DNA from: Candidatus Latescibacterota bacterium
GTDB lineage: Bacteria > Latescibacterota > UBA2968 > UBA8231
NCBI GenBank assembly: GCA_003529325.1
Contig: DPVW01000100.1
Span: 1-10,176 of the forward strand
Direction: 5' to 3'
DNA: 10,176 nt
The notes under the pieces were generated by a model, which worked only from the letters and a program-made list of their open reading frames with translations, was not told the DNA's origin and ran no database searches. Positions 1 to 6,445 of this stretch are shown here, piece by piece (positions within the stretch are counted from its first letter, which is position 1; every line of letters begins with the position of its first letter). The translations under genes were made by a program, and so were the position numbers.

Positions 1-393
1 GGTTGGCGAATCGCTGCAACTCCCACTTCCACAGGCGGGTCCTGGAGCCGTTGCTGCCGCCGCCATCGGCGGTGACCAACAGGTGGTACGCGCCGCCATA
101 TACCGTGCGTCCCATCTTCTGCCACCAACTGCGAATGGCGTTCATGGCGAAGCTGGCCGTTGTCGTGACCAATGCCGACACTAACCCAGCCTTCGTCCCG
201 ACTCAGATCGTAAACGCCGTAGGGGATCGCCCAGCCTTGTTCGGGGACGACGAAATCGTGCACGCGCACGACCGGGGTTCTTGAAGTCCCCCACCAACTC
301 CTTCTTCTTGGTGTCCACCGAGATGACCGGCTCGCCCCGCTGCTGAGCGTCTTGAATCTGCTCGTTGAGGTAGTGGAACTGCGCGTCTCGATT
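1..393 (-). pseudogene. ISAzo13-family transposase remnant, frameshifted and truncated
   Basis: The minus strand carries a broken DDE transposase of the ISAzo13 type, readable only across three frames. Segment A (about 393 to 277) reads NRDAQFHYLNEQ, then the hallmark VISVDTKKKELVGDFKN, which holds the first catalytic Asp. Segment B (about 275 to 162) reads VRVHDFVVPEQGWAIPYG and later DEGWVSVGIGHD. Segment C (160 to 2) reads TASFAMNAIRSWWQKMGR, then LLVTADGGGSNGSR with the second Asp and LWKWELQRFAN, running off the left edge. From recall of the family, a stretch of about a dozen codons (the GGREWRPKG-like part) is missing between A and B, with a frame change. Between B and C an extra base lies near 161. 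The N-terminal part is replaced by unrelated sequence at about 394. The element is therefore dead. No terminal inverted repeats or target duplication were recognised. The family call is from remembered motifs and is strong. Confidence 0.88.
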
Positions 394-450
394 AATCGTG
401 TTCATTGGCGTGCGAATCTCGTGTGACATATTGGCGAGGAAGTCACCGAT
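394..450 (-). pseudogene. Sensor histidine kinase H-box fragment
   Basis: Reading leftward from 450, the minus strand encodes IGDFLANMSHEIRTPMNTI. This is the dimerisation/phosphoacceptor (HisKA) H-box of hybrid sensor kinases, with the phospho-accepting His codon at 421-423. Only about 19 residues survive: no PAS, sensor or HATPase region lies on either side. It runs in frame into the transposase remnant at about 393/394, so an open frame of 132 codons spans the join. That frame is a chance chimera rather than a working gene. The fragment marks where a kinase gene was once cut by transposition or rearrangement, and it ends a few bases from an ankyrin-repeat tail on the opposite strand. Confidence 0.75.
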
Positions 451-456
451 CTTGGG

Positions 457-543
457 GTAACGGACGTGATGGGTCGCACGGCACTGGAACTGGAACTGGC
501 CGAAGCAGGGGGATACGAGGACGTGGCGAGCATGCTTCGTTGA
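457..543 (+). pseudogene. Ankyrin-repeat protein C-terminal fragment
   Basis: On the plus strand the frame starting at 457 reads VTDVMGRTALELELAEAGGY, then EDVASMLR and a TGA stop at 541-543. GRTALELAEAGGYEDVASMLR-like sequence is a typical last ankyrin repeat (DxxGRTALxLAExxGxxxVxxLLR). The LELELA stretch includes a tandem copy of ctggaa at about 484-495, which adds two residues to the repeat. There is no start codon or preceding repeat: the frame runs backwards into the kinase fragment. This is a truncated 3' end of a gene, not an expressed one. Ankyrin repeats are short and degenerate, so the family call is good but not certain. Confidence 0.6.
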
Positions 544-631
544 AAGCGCCTGTCGTTCCGGCTTATCGGGTGGCGCCAATCTGACCGAGCACTCGCCCGG
601 TGCACACTTCAGCCTCGCCTTATCTGGTAGC
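544..631. other. Short gap with no recognisable feature
   Basis: These bases lie between the ankyrin tail and the stop of the propeller gene. No convincing reading frame, terminator hairpin with a T-tract, or repeat was seen. Because the two flanking frames converge here, a terminator would be expected for the minus-strand gene, but none is obvious. Confidence 0.4.
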
Positions 632-2023
632 TCAATGCCCCGCGCACCAGTAGGAATAAAGACGAGCGTTGGTCAACTCGAAGCGCAGGCGCACAGGCTG
701 GTCGGGGAGTCGCCGGTTTCCCTCCGGTCCCCAGCCGACTCGTAGATCGACGCCGTCCTCGCAAACGGCGACACAGTCGTCGATCCCGTACCCCTCGACC
801 GATTGCTCCGTCTCGGTAAGCAGTTCGACCCGCAGGTGGCCGTGGTCGGCCTTGGCGTTCAGGGCCAGTTCGTTGCCATGACAGATGAAGGGTCTCGTCA
901 TGACATGGCCCACATCGTAGCTGCCGGCAATCGATGCGAAACCATCGAGACGCAAGGTGGCCAGGCCGATGGACATGGTGCTCACATCCTGGTCGATCTC
1001 AATACGGGGGTCGAACTCCCGTCGCACCTTGGCATGCCGCCGTGACGTGCCACGGTAATAGAGGTAAAGCTGATCGTCGACGGCGATGGGGGGTGCACCG
1101 GTGAGCATGATCTGGAAACGGTCCCACTCGCCGATCTCGCCAGGACTCACCAGTGCCTGACCTGCAGGCCGGTCCCAGGCGTCGCCATCACGACTGGCAA
1201 GCAGACGCAACGATTGTGTCTGCTGCAGGGGGCGCTTGTCGAAGTGGGTGAGCACACCAAGGTAGCGGCTGCCGTAGTTGAAACCCGTGTTGTTATACAA
1301 CGCCTCTTCTTCGTGCAACGGGCTTAGAAACGGACGCGGCGCACTCCAGCTGATAAAGTCATCGGAGTGGCTCATCAGGCGCTCGGGACGGCCGCGTAGA
1401 AAGGCGACATAACGGTCACGCTCCGCGTCGACCATGAAGGACTGGGCGTCGCCCACGGGACCAAAGTCGTCGGTGCCCGGCCGTGGATGGAAACGGAACA
1501 GGGGTTCGGGGGAGTGTGACCAGATCTGCCCGTCTGGGGAGGTGGCTGAGTAGATGCCGGAAAGTGAGCCGTCCCAGTCGTAACTCGACCAGCCGATGGC
1601 TTTGTATCGCCGTGCCGGATCCGCTTCCGTGGGATCCTTCAACATCGTTTCCCAGTGGTCCTGGCCATCGTGATAGTCGGCGGGAATAACGATGTTGTTC
1701 TTTCTGGAGCCCAATGCTTCGTGCAGGCCCAGGTCAGGACGTTCCCAGTGGATCCCGTCGGCCGATGTCGCCAGACACTGCACGTGACCGATACCCTCGT
1801 CGTAATGTCCGGCCATATACCAGGCCTTGAAGAGCTGTTCTTCTTCGTCAAAGATGACCGACGCCGTCATGCCGCCATGGCACTCCCAGGCCGTCTGTTG
1901 GCTCAGCACGGGTTGCGGGTGTTTGACGGCGCTGTGGAAGTCACGCCTGATGTTGCTCTGCCCATCGACGTCGTACATGTCGACGAACAGGCGCTTGCGA
2001 TGGTCGAGGTGTTCGATGGTCAC
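632..2023 (-). CDS. GH43/GH32-like five-bladed beta-propeller protein, putative glycoside hydrolase
   Basis: A 463-residue protein with the look of the invertase/arabinanase (GH32/43/68/130-like) propeller superfamily. Repeated blade motifs are visible: ATSADGIHWERPDLGL (about 85-100), SPDGQIWSHSPEPL (about 162-175), SHSDDFISWSAPRPF (about 218-232) and SRDGDAWDRP (about 277-286). The AWECHGGMTASVIFDEEEQ start of the propeller and a SRKNNIVI motif are typical of a family common in Planctomycetes, Verrucomicrobia and related bacteria and usually annotated as hypothetical. Residues about 377-463 (RPFICHGNELALNAKADHG to RLRFELTNARLYSYW) form the beta-sandwich tail usual in that family. No signal peptide is seen, so a cytosolic place is likely. 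The substrate is unknown and catalytic acids cannot be assigned with certainty. The start is GTG at 2023, chosen because GAGGGGG lies about 8 bases upstream and no better ATG exists. It is the last minus-strand gene and, after a 322-base gap, may have its own promoter. Confidence 0.8.
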   Translation of the reverse strand: MTIEHLDHRKRLFVDMYDVDGQSNIRRDFHSAVKHPQPVLSQQTAWECHGGMTASVIFDEEEQLFKAWYMAGHYDEGIGHVQCLATSADGIHWERPDLGLHEALGSRKNNIVIPADYHDGQDHWETMLKDPTEADPARRYKAIGWSSYDWDGSLSGIYSATSPDGQIWSHSPEPLFRFHPRPGTDDFGPVGDAQSFMVDAERDRYVAFLRGRPERLMSHSDDFISWSAPRPFLSPLHEEEALYNNTGFNYGSRYLGVLTHFDKRPLQQTQSLRLLASRDGDAWDRPAGQALVSPGEIGEWDRFQIMLTGAPPIAVDDQLYLYYRGTSRRHAKVRREFDPRIEIDQDVSTMSIGLATLRLDGFASIAGSYDVGHVMTRPFICHGNELALNAKADHGHLRVELLTETEQSVEGYGIDDCVAVCEDGVDLRVGWGPEGNRRLPDQPVRLRFELTNARLYSYWCAGH

Positions 2024-2057
2024 GGGTCTGCCCCCTCTTCAGTGGCAGACCAAAGGT

Positions 2058-2087
2058 ATACAACCGCACGCCACAGCGATTGCCCAA
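2058..2087 (-). promoter_or_regulatory. Possible promoter of the propeller gene
   Basis: On the minus strand TTGGGC (2087-2082) and TTGTAT (2063-2058) are spaced by 18 bases, a weak match to sigma-70 -35 and -10 boxes, about 35 bases before the GTG start. The match is poor enough to arise by chance. It is listed because the long upstream gap and the palindrome at 2099-2116 suggest separate control of this gene. Confidence 0.25.
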
Positions 2088-2098
2088 CCAAGGGCCTG

Positions 2099-2116
2099 TG
2101 ACCCAAGTTTGGGTCA
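2099..2116. promoter_or_regulatory. 18-bp palindrome, operator-like
   Basis: TGACCCAA, a GT spacer, then TTGGGTCA: eight-base perfect arms two bases apart. It sits about 76 bases upstream of the propeller gene start and just upstream of its possible -35 box. The symmetry, size and placement suit a dimeric regulator. As RNA it could fold with a 6-bp stem and an AAGTTT loop, but no T-run follows on either strand, so a terminator is unlikely. The cognate regulator is not in the window. Confidence 0.5.
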
Positions 2117-2345
2117 TGACTCAACCACCAGCATGGATGCCCTCGTCCGTCACGATCTGCAATCCAGCGCCAAGGCGTTGGGGCTGTTGATCAACCGCCG
2201 AATACTTCCCCTACGTAGAGCAGGGCATCGAGCTGATTCTGTCGCACCAGAATCCCCGCAGCACGAAATCGTACTCGACGAAGCAGGAAGGGCACAAGTA
2301 GTGTCGAAGGAAAAGGCGTGAGCGAGCCGGCGCAGTCGGCACAGG
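2117..2345. other. Intergenic stretch, possibly holding an unidentified gene scrap
   Basis: This is the rest of the gap between the propeller gene and the SDR gene. No gene is supported. On the plus strand an open frame after a stop at 2188-2190 reads STAEYFPYVEQGIELILSHQ, then NPRSTKSYSTKQEGHK, and stops at TAG 2299-2301. It has a natural-looking composition and could be the tail of a lost gene, but I do not recognise it. The minus strand of the same bases gives a Cys-containing frame (CPSCFVEYDFVLRGFWCD) that I also cannot place. No start codon or ribosome site supports either one. Confidence 0.3.
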
Positions 2346-3116
2346 CTAACGTCCCATCCAGCCGCCATCCACCATCAGCGTCGTGCCGTGCACATAACGC
2401 GAAGCATCAGATGCCAGAAATACCGCGGGTCCACGGAAGTCATCGGGATCACCCCAACGTCCGGCGGGGATACGAGCCAGAATCGCTTCGCGACGTGCCG
2501 CATCATTGCGCAGAGCCTCGGTGTTGTCCGTCGATACGTACCCCGGGCCGATGGCATTGACATTGACGCCATGTGCCGCCCACTCATTGGCGAAGGCCAT
2601 GGTCAGCGTGCCGATGCCACCCTTGCTGGCTGCATATCCCGGCACCGTGACGCCCCCCTGGAAACTGAGCAGTGACCCGGTAAAGATGATCTTGCCAGCA
2701 CCCCGTTCGACCATGTCCTTGCCGAACTCTCGGGTCAGCACGAACTGGGCGCTCAGATTCACGTCGATCACCTTGTCCCAATATTCGTCGCTGTGCTCCA
2801 CCGCCGGTTGGCGCAGGATCGTTCCGGCATTGTTGATGAGGATGTCGATGCGGGGGTGGTTGATTTTGCATCTCGCGATGAAGGCATAGATCGCCTCGCG
2901 GTCAGCGAAGTCGCACTGATAACCCTTGAATGCCCGGCCCAGGGCGGTGACCGCCGTCTCGATGTCGCTGCCACGGGCCTCCATGGAGGCGGAGACACCG
3001 ACGATATCGGCGCCGGCCTCCGCCAGACCCAGCGCCATGGCCTTGCCGATTCCACGCCGGCAACCGGTGACGAGGGCGACTTTTCCGCCGAGGTCAAATT
3101 CCTGCAGATTGGCCAT
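2346..3116 (-). CDS. KduD-like short-chain dehydrogenase/reductase
   Basis: A 256-residue SDR of classical length. It shows the cofactor motif TGCRRGIG (17-24), NNAG (95-98), catalytic Ser148, Tyr161 and Lys165 in SLLSFQGGVTVPGYAASKGG, and an Asn at 120. The SLLSFQGG segment, the NEWAAHGVNVNAIGPGY stretch, RIPAGRWGDPDD and the VDGGWMGR end closely resemble 2-dehydro-3-deoxy-D-gluconate 5-dehydrogenase (KduD) and gluconate 5-dehydrogenase. NAD(P)-dependent oxidation of a 2-keto-3-deoxy sugar acid is the likely reaction; the exact substrate is unknown. The start at 3116 is preferred over an ATG at 3251. AGGAG lies 6 bases before it, homologues begin here, and the longer form would add 45 unlike residues overlapping the MDR gene. 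It lies 23 bases downstream of the MDR stop, so the two are probably co-transcribed. Confidence 0.9.
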   Translation of the reverse strand: MANLQEFDLGGKVALVTGCRRGIGKAMALGLAEAGADIVGVSASMEARGSDIETAVTALGRAFKGYQCDFADREAIYAFIARCKINHPRIDILINNAGTILRQPAVEHSDEYWDKVIDVNLSAQFVLTREFGKDMVERGAGKIIFTGSLLSFQGGVTVPGYAASKGGIGTLTMAFANEWAAHGVNVNAIGPGYVSTDNTEALRNDAARREAILARIPAGRWGDPDDFRGPAVFLASDASRYVHGTTLMVDGGWMGR

Positions 3117-3139
3117 GCTGCTCCTGTCGTTGCACTGGG

Positions 3140-4153
3140 TTACCGGCAGTCGATGAGATACTTGATGCCGTCGGGGTTGGAATCGATGGTCTCGAAAGTA
3201 GACTGCGCCTCCTCGATCGGACCGATGCGCGTGATCAAACGATCGAGGCACAGACGATCGGCGGCGGCCAACTCGATCGCGCGGTCAAAATCCTGCTCTT
3301 CGTATAAGCGGGCGCCGATCATGCGGATCTCAGACCAGAAGAATTTGAACAGATTGACGGGTTTCGGCTGTGGGTGGATGGCGACCATGACGATGCGGCC
3401 GCGCACATTGGGCAGCTCCGTCATCACCTCCACCCCCGGAGCGGAGCCGGAGACTTCAAAGACACAATCTGCCATGACTCCGTCGGTCCACTGTTGCACG
3501 AACTGCACCACATCCTGCTGCATGGGATTGACGGTTGCCAGGCCAAGTGTTGTCGCCAGCTGTCGGCGGGATTCGTTGACCTCGGACAACAACACGCGCG
3601 CTCCTGTCTCGCGAGCCACCAGAGAGATGAGCAGGCCGATGGGCCCTCCACCAATGACGACGCAAGATTCTCCGGCTGTCACCTCACCCATGCGCACGTC
3701 GTGGCAGGCGACGGCGGCGGGTTCGATCATCGCCCCGTGTTCGAGACTGAGGGCCTCGGGAAGTTTGTGCAGAGTGTAGGCCGGCACCGTCCACGATGAC
3801 TGCATGCCACCGGGCAAATCGATACCGATGAATTTTAGATTCTTACCTACATGGGCGAAACCCTTGTCGAAAGCTGCCCGTTCCCCGAACTGCAACGGTC
3901 GTACCGCCACCGGTTCCCCGACTTTGACAGCGTCGACGTCGGCACCGACCTCGGCGACCGTCGCCGAGACCTCGTGGCCGATGATCAGCGGCAGTTGCAC
4001 ACGTGCGTCCATGGCGCCGTGGTAGATGTGGATGTCGGTGCCGCAGACACCACAGTAGGCGACATCGAGACGTACCTCTCCGGGACCGGGTGCGATGGCC
4101 TCGCCGGCATCGATACCAATGGTGCGATTCCCTTGATACTGTGCGGATTTCAT
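3140..4153 (-). CDS. Zinc-type MDR alcohol/polyol dehydrogenase lacking the structural zinc lobe
   Basis: A 337-residue medium-chain dehydrogenase related to sorbitol, L-idonate and threonine dehydrogenases. The GroES-like domain carries the catalytic zinc ligands Cys37 (CGVCGTD), His60-Glu61 (IIGHEV) and Glu144 (MIEPAAVACHD). The Rossmann fold starts at VVIGGGPIGLL (about 165-175). The expected NAD(P)H-dependent reaction is oxidation of a sugar or polyol hydroxyl. Aligned without gaps to the usual WCGxCPxCxxGxxHxC segment, all four structural-zinc cysteines are replaced: Phe89, Arg92, Phe95 and Gly103. The conserved NLKFIG follows normally. Catalytic-zinc residues are kept, so activity is likely. 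ATG at 4153 has only a weak AGG upstream. It heads a two-gene unit with the SDR. A role in making the lactone or ketose for neighbouring enzymes is inferred from context. Confidence 0.88.
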   Translation of the reverse strand: MKSAQYQGNRTIGIDAGEAIAPGPGEVRLDVAYCGVCGTDIHIYHGAMDARVQLPLIIGHEVSATVAEVGADVDAVKVGEPVAVRPLQFGERAAFDKGFAHVGKNLKFIGIDLPGGMQSSWTVPAYTLHKLPEALSLEHGAMIEPAAVACHDVRMGEVTAGESCVVIGGGPIGLLISLVARETGARVLLSEVNESRRQLATTLGLATVNPMQQDVVQFVQQWTDGVMADCVFEVSGSAPGVEVMTELPNVRGRIVMVAIHPQPKPVNLFKFFWSEIRMIGARLYEEQDFDRAIELAAADRLCLDRLITRIGPIEEAQSTFETIDSNPDGIKYLIDCR

Positions 4154-4165
4154 CAGCGACCTGAC

Positions 4166-4421
4166 GAGCTTCGAGTGTCGGATAGGGAGTTCTGGTTGGA
4201 CTATGCGGTGCGCTGGTTCGAGCGGTTTCGGTCTTGGTTACTACGGTTGTTGTGAACCACTGCACCACAAGATCGATCTGATCAGAGCGCTGCCAAATGT
4301 GCGCAAGATCTCCATGAGTCCCTTTGTAGATGTCGAAACGGGGGCAGAGGCAATCGCAGGGACTACTCGTTACGAACTGCAGCGGTACGGGAGTGGAACG
4401 ACATCGCCTGTGAGCTGGTAG
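4166..4421 (+). pseudogene. Uroporphyrinogen decarboxylase (UROD)-like gene fragment, frameshifted
   Basis: In the gap between the MDR and PHP genes the plus strand carries part of a UROD-family protein of the kind abundant in environmental bacteria, often annotated as a UROD-like methyltransferase. In one frame, 4166-4228 reads ELRVSDREFWLDYAVRWFERF. One extra base near 4227-4229 shifts the frame, which continues GLGYYGCCEPLHHKID, LIRALPNVRKISMSPFVDVE and TGAEAIAG to about 4362. It then loses similarity and stops at 4419-4421. The YGCCEP, PNxRxxSxSPxxDxE and preceding xYxxxWxERF motifs in the right order make the family call firm. Start, N-terminal half and C-terminal end are all missing. 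A further frame change near 4362 (to RDYSLR) is possible. It is not functional. Confidence 0.75.
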
Positions 4422-4439
4422 CTGTTGCAGTCTGATCAG

Positions 4440-5327
4440 CTATTTCCGAGACACGGCACTCATGTCGCGGAACATGGGTTGCAGAAAGATGCGGCCCGCA
4501 TCGCCCACGCCCTCGAAGCGCACGTACTGCTCGTCGCCCACTTCGTATTCGAACAGGCTGTTCTCGCTACGGCTGAGGACCACGCCGCCAGAGCCTATGA
4601 AGCGGCCGTCGCAGGGCGCGCTGAGCTGCACCTTCACGAGGGATCCTTCGACGGAAAACCCCAGTAGCAGGAGCCCTGTCGAGGCGTAACATCGCCCCGC
4701 TTTGGCAGCACGGACGACGCCGGCAGGGGTCATGTCCTCTACCAGCACCATGTTAAAGGCGTTGTCGAAATCCGCCGGGTCGTGGAAATCGTCGTTGGCG
4801 AACCCCCACAAGCGATGACCGGCGGTCAACAACTCATCCCAGAAATTCGCGTAGTAGGGTTGCCGACCCGAGGCGATGGCGCTGTCGATTCCGTAATGGC
4901 CGTTGTAGACTTCGAGCCCGTCAGGCCACGTGCCCAGCGCCTCAAGTTTGGGGCGGGTCCAGTACTCCAGGGCGGCACCCTTGGGTTGCGGGTGACAGAC
5001 CATGGTGAACAGGTCGCCCGCCTGGGCCAAAGCCTCTTCCAGAGAGTGCTCGTAGAGTGGTGGCAGTCCGGGCCCGGCGAAGACGACATTTTCTCGGGTG
5101 CTGTATTCGAAGCCCTGGAGCAGGACCAATTCCGGATACTGTGTCTGCAATGGCGCCAGGTCGGTGATGAGATCATGGTCGGTGAGGGTGACGAAACCGG
5201 CGCCGAGGGCCTGGTAGTCTCTTACGCTGTCGGCGAGGGGCACCGAGGCACAGGCCGAGTTTTCGTCGCAGTGGCCGTGAAAGCTGCCTCGGATCCAGGT
5301 GCCGGTACCTGCATAGGGGCTTTTCAT
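4440..5327 (-). CDS. PHP-domain metal-dependent hydrolase
   Basis: A 295-residue protein of the PHP (polymerase and histidinol phosphatase) superfamily, which uses a three-metal site mostly for phosphoester hydrolysis. Likely ligands in order are His17 and His19 (GSFHGHC), Asp50-His51-Asp52 (LTDHD), Glu74 (GFEYST), His112 (VCHPQP), and Asp180 with His182 (FANDDFHD). The first motif has Cys where HxHT/S is usual, and the common SDG is replaced by DENS. The C-terminal part, from about 215, looks like a beta-rich extension (LGFSVEGSLVKVQLSAP, SGGVVLSRS), as in the family of stand-alone PHP proteins near carbohydrate genes. No signal peptide. ATG 5325-5327 overlaps the lactonase stop by four bases (ATGA), showing translational coupling. 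Its substrate is unknown; a phosphorylated sugar or cyclic phosphate is only a guess. Confidence 0.85.
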   Translation of the reverse strand: MKSPYAGTGTWIRGSFHGHCDENSACASVPLADSVRDYQALGAGFVTLTDHDLITDLAPLQTQYPELVLLQGFEYSTRENVVFAGPGLPPLYEHSLEEALAQAGDLFTMVCHPQPKGAALEYWTRPKLEALGTWPDGLEVYNGHYGIDSAIASGRQPYYANFWDELLTAGHRLWGFANDDFHDPADFDNAFNMVLVEDMTPAGVVRAAKAGRCYASTGLLLLGFSVEGSLVKVQLSAPCDGRFIGSGGVVLSRSENSLFEYEVGDEQYVRFEGVGDAGRIFLQPMFRDMSAVSRK

Positions 5328-6325
5328 GTGCGCACCGCCAGAATCCAGGCGACAGGTCCGGGGTCAATATCGCGCAGATGCAACAATGCGCCACCTTGGT
5401 CGATGCGGAACACGCGCAGTTCACTGCCGGCGACAAACACCGTCGTGCCGTCCGGGGCGATGGCCAGTGGCCGCGGTGTGCCGACGGTGCCGAATGTGCC
5501 CAACGATGTAAGCCCACCGGTGTCGGCATCGATGGCAAATCCGGCGAGGCTGTCGTGCCCACGATTGCACGAGTACAGATAACGGCCGTCCGGCGTGATG
5601 TTGATCTGCGAACAGGAATTCTTGCCCTCCCAGTCGGCGGGCAATGTGGACAACATCGGGCCGGGTGTCAGCGTGCCGGTGTTGGCGTCATACGACCAGG
5701 ATGTCACCGTCGAGCCCTGCTCGCCGTTGCTGAAGGCGAACCGCCCACTCGGGTGAAAGCACATATGCCGCGGCCCCTGGCCCGGCTCCGGTGCGGCCTT
5801 GGCCGGTTCATTGGCCGTGAGTTGCCCCGTTTCGTCATCGAAGCGGAACTGCCATATTGCATTTTCGTCACCCACGTGAGGGGTGAAGGCGAAACGGTTG
5901 GCCCCATCGGTCTGAATGAAATGAGCCTTCATTGCTGTATTCAACTGCTGCACACGGGCGCCGGCGACGCCATCCTCCCCGATGCTGTGTACCGTGACCA
6001 TACCGTCGGAGTAGTAGGCGGCGAGCAACCAGCGACCCGTCTTGTCGACGTGGATGTAACATGGGTACGGACCGACGTGGGCGGGTTCGCCGATGGCGGT
6101 GAGAGCACCCGAGCCAGAATCGATCTGATAACTGAGATACTGGTGCGTGCCATCGACAGCGACGTCGGCATAGAGGAACCGCCTGTCGGGTGACACCGCC
6201 AGGTCGGATGGGGCACCCGGAAGATCGATGGCGGAAGATGGCTCGGTGACGCCGTCGCTGCCGATGGCATAACAGGCCAACTGAGGTTGATCGCCGCCAA
6301 TGGCTACATAGAGGACATCGGTCAT
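5324..6325 (-). CDS. Seven-bladed beta-propeller lactonase (6-phosphogluconolactonase-like)
   Basis: A 333-residue protein matching the lactonase/YkgB-Pgl propeller family, typical length 330-390. Repeated blade cores are visible: APSDLAVSPDRRFLYADV, GPYPCYIHVDKTGRWLLAAY, GPRHMCFHPSGRFAFSNGEQ, SQINITPDGRYLYSCNRG and RPLAIAPDGTTVFVAG. The GPRHMxFHPxGRFAF, INITPDGRYLY and SCNRGHDS segments are hallmarks of this family. It most likely hydrolyses an aldonolactone to the aldonate in the cytoplasm. The 1,5- or 1,4-lactone and the sugar cannot be told from sequence. ATG at 6325 is preceded only by a weak GAG. The stop overlaps the PHP start (ATGA). It follows the dehydratase gene by 120 bases, fitting a lactonase-dehydratase pair. 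The C-terminus is short but appears complete. Confidence 0.9.
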   Translation of the reverse strand: MTDVLYVAIGGDQPQLACYAIGSDGVTEPSSAIDLPGAPSDLAVSPDRRFLYADVAVDGTHQYLSYQIDSGSGALTAIGEPAHVGPYPCYIHVDKTGRWLLAAYYSDGMVTVHSIGEDGVAGARVQQLNTAMKAHFIQTDGANRFAFTPHVGDENAIWQFRFDDETGQLTANEPAKAAPEPGQGPRHMCFHPSGRFAFSNGEQGSTVTSWSYDANTGTLTPGPMLSTLPADWEGKNSCSQINITPDGRYLYSCNRGHDSLAGFAIDADTGGLTSLGTFGTVGTPRPLAIAPDGTTVFVAGSELRVFRIDQGGALLHLRDIDPGPVAWILAVRT

Positions 6326-6445
6326 GTGGACTCGCTTGTTGGTTGGGTGACGGTATCCGCAGGTAAGGGATATGGGCCCAACCCTAGGGGGAGTTCGCTC
6401 TCAGCGCCAGAAGAATCAGGGCGCGCGAGCGTTGACGTAACGCCG

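Noticed and set aside
181..579. Open minus-strand frame of 132 codons containing MSHEIRTPMN and a transposase motif
   Set aside because: It joins a kinase scrap to a transposase scrap and leaves the transposase frame after DFKN, so it is a chance chimera and not a gene.
2099..2116. Reading the palindrome as a transcription terminator
   Set aside because: The stem is only 6 bp with an AAGTTT loop and no T-run follows on either strand; an operator is the better reading.
3117..3251. Longer SDR starting at ATG 3251
   Set aside because: The extra 45 residues overlap the MDR gene and look like its shadow; homologues start at MANLQEF-like sequence, which has a good AGGAG.
2793..3779. Long plus-strand frame of 328 codons opposite the SDR and MDR genes
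   Set aside because: It is the antisense shadow of two well-supported genes; its translation has no family resemblance.
6326..6445. Possible terminator or promoter between the dehydratase and lactonase genes
   Set aside because: Only short GC-rich symmetric words (such as CCCTAGGG) are present; no hairpin with a T-run and no good -35/-10 pair.
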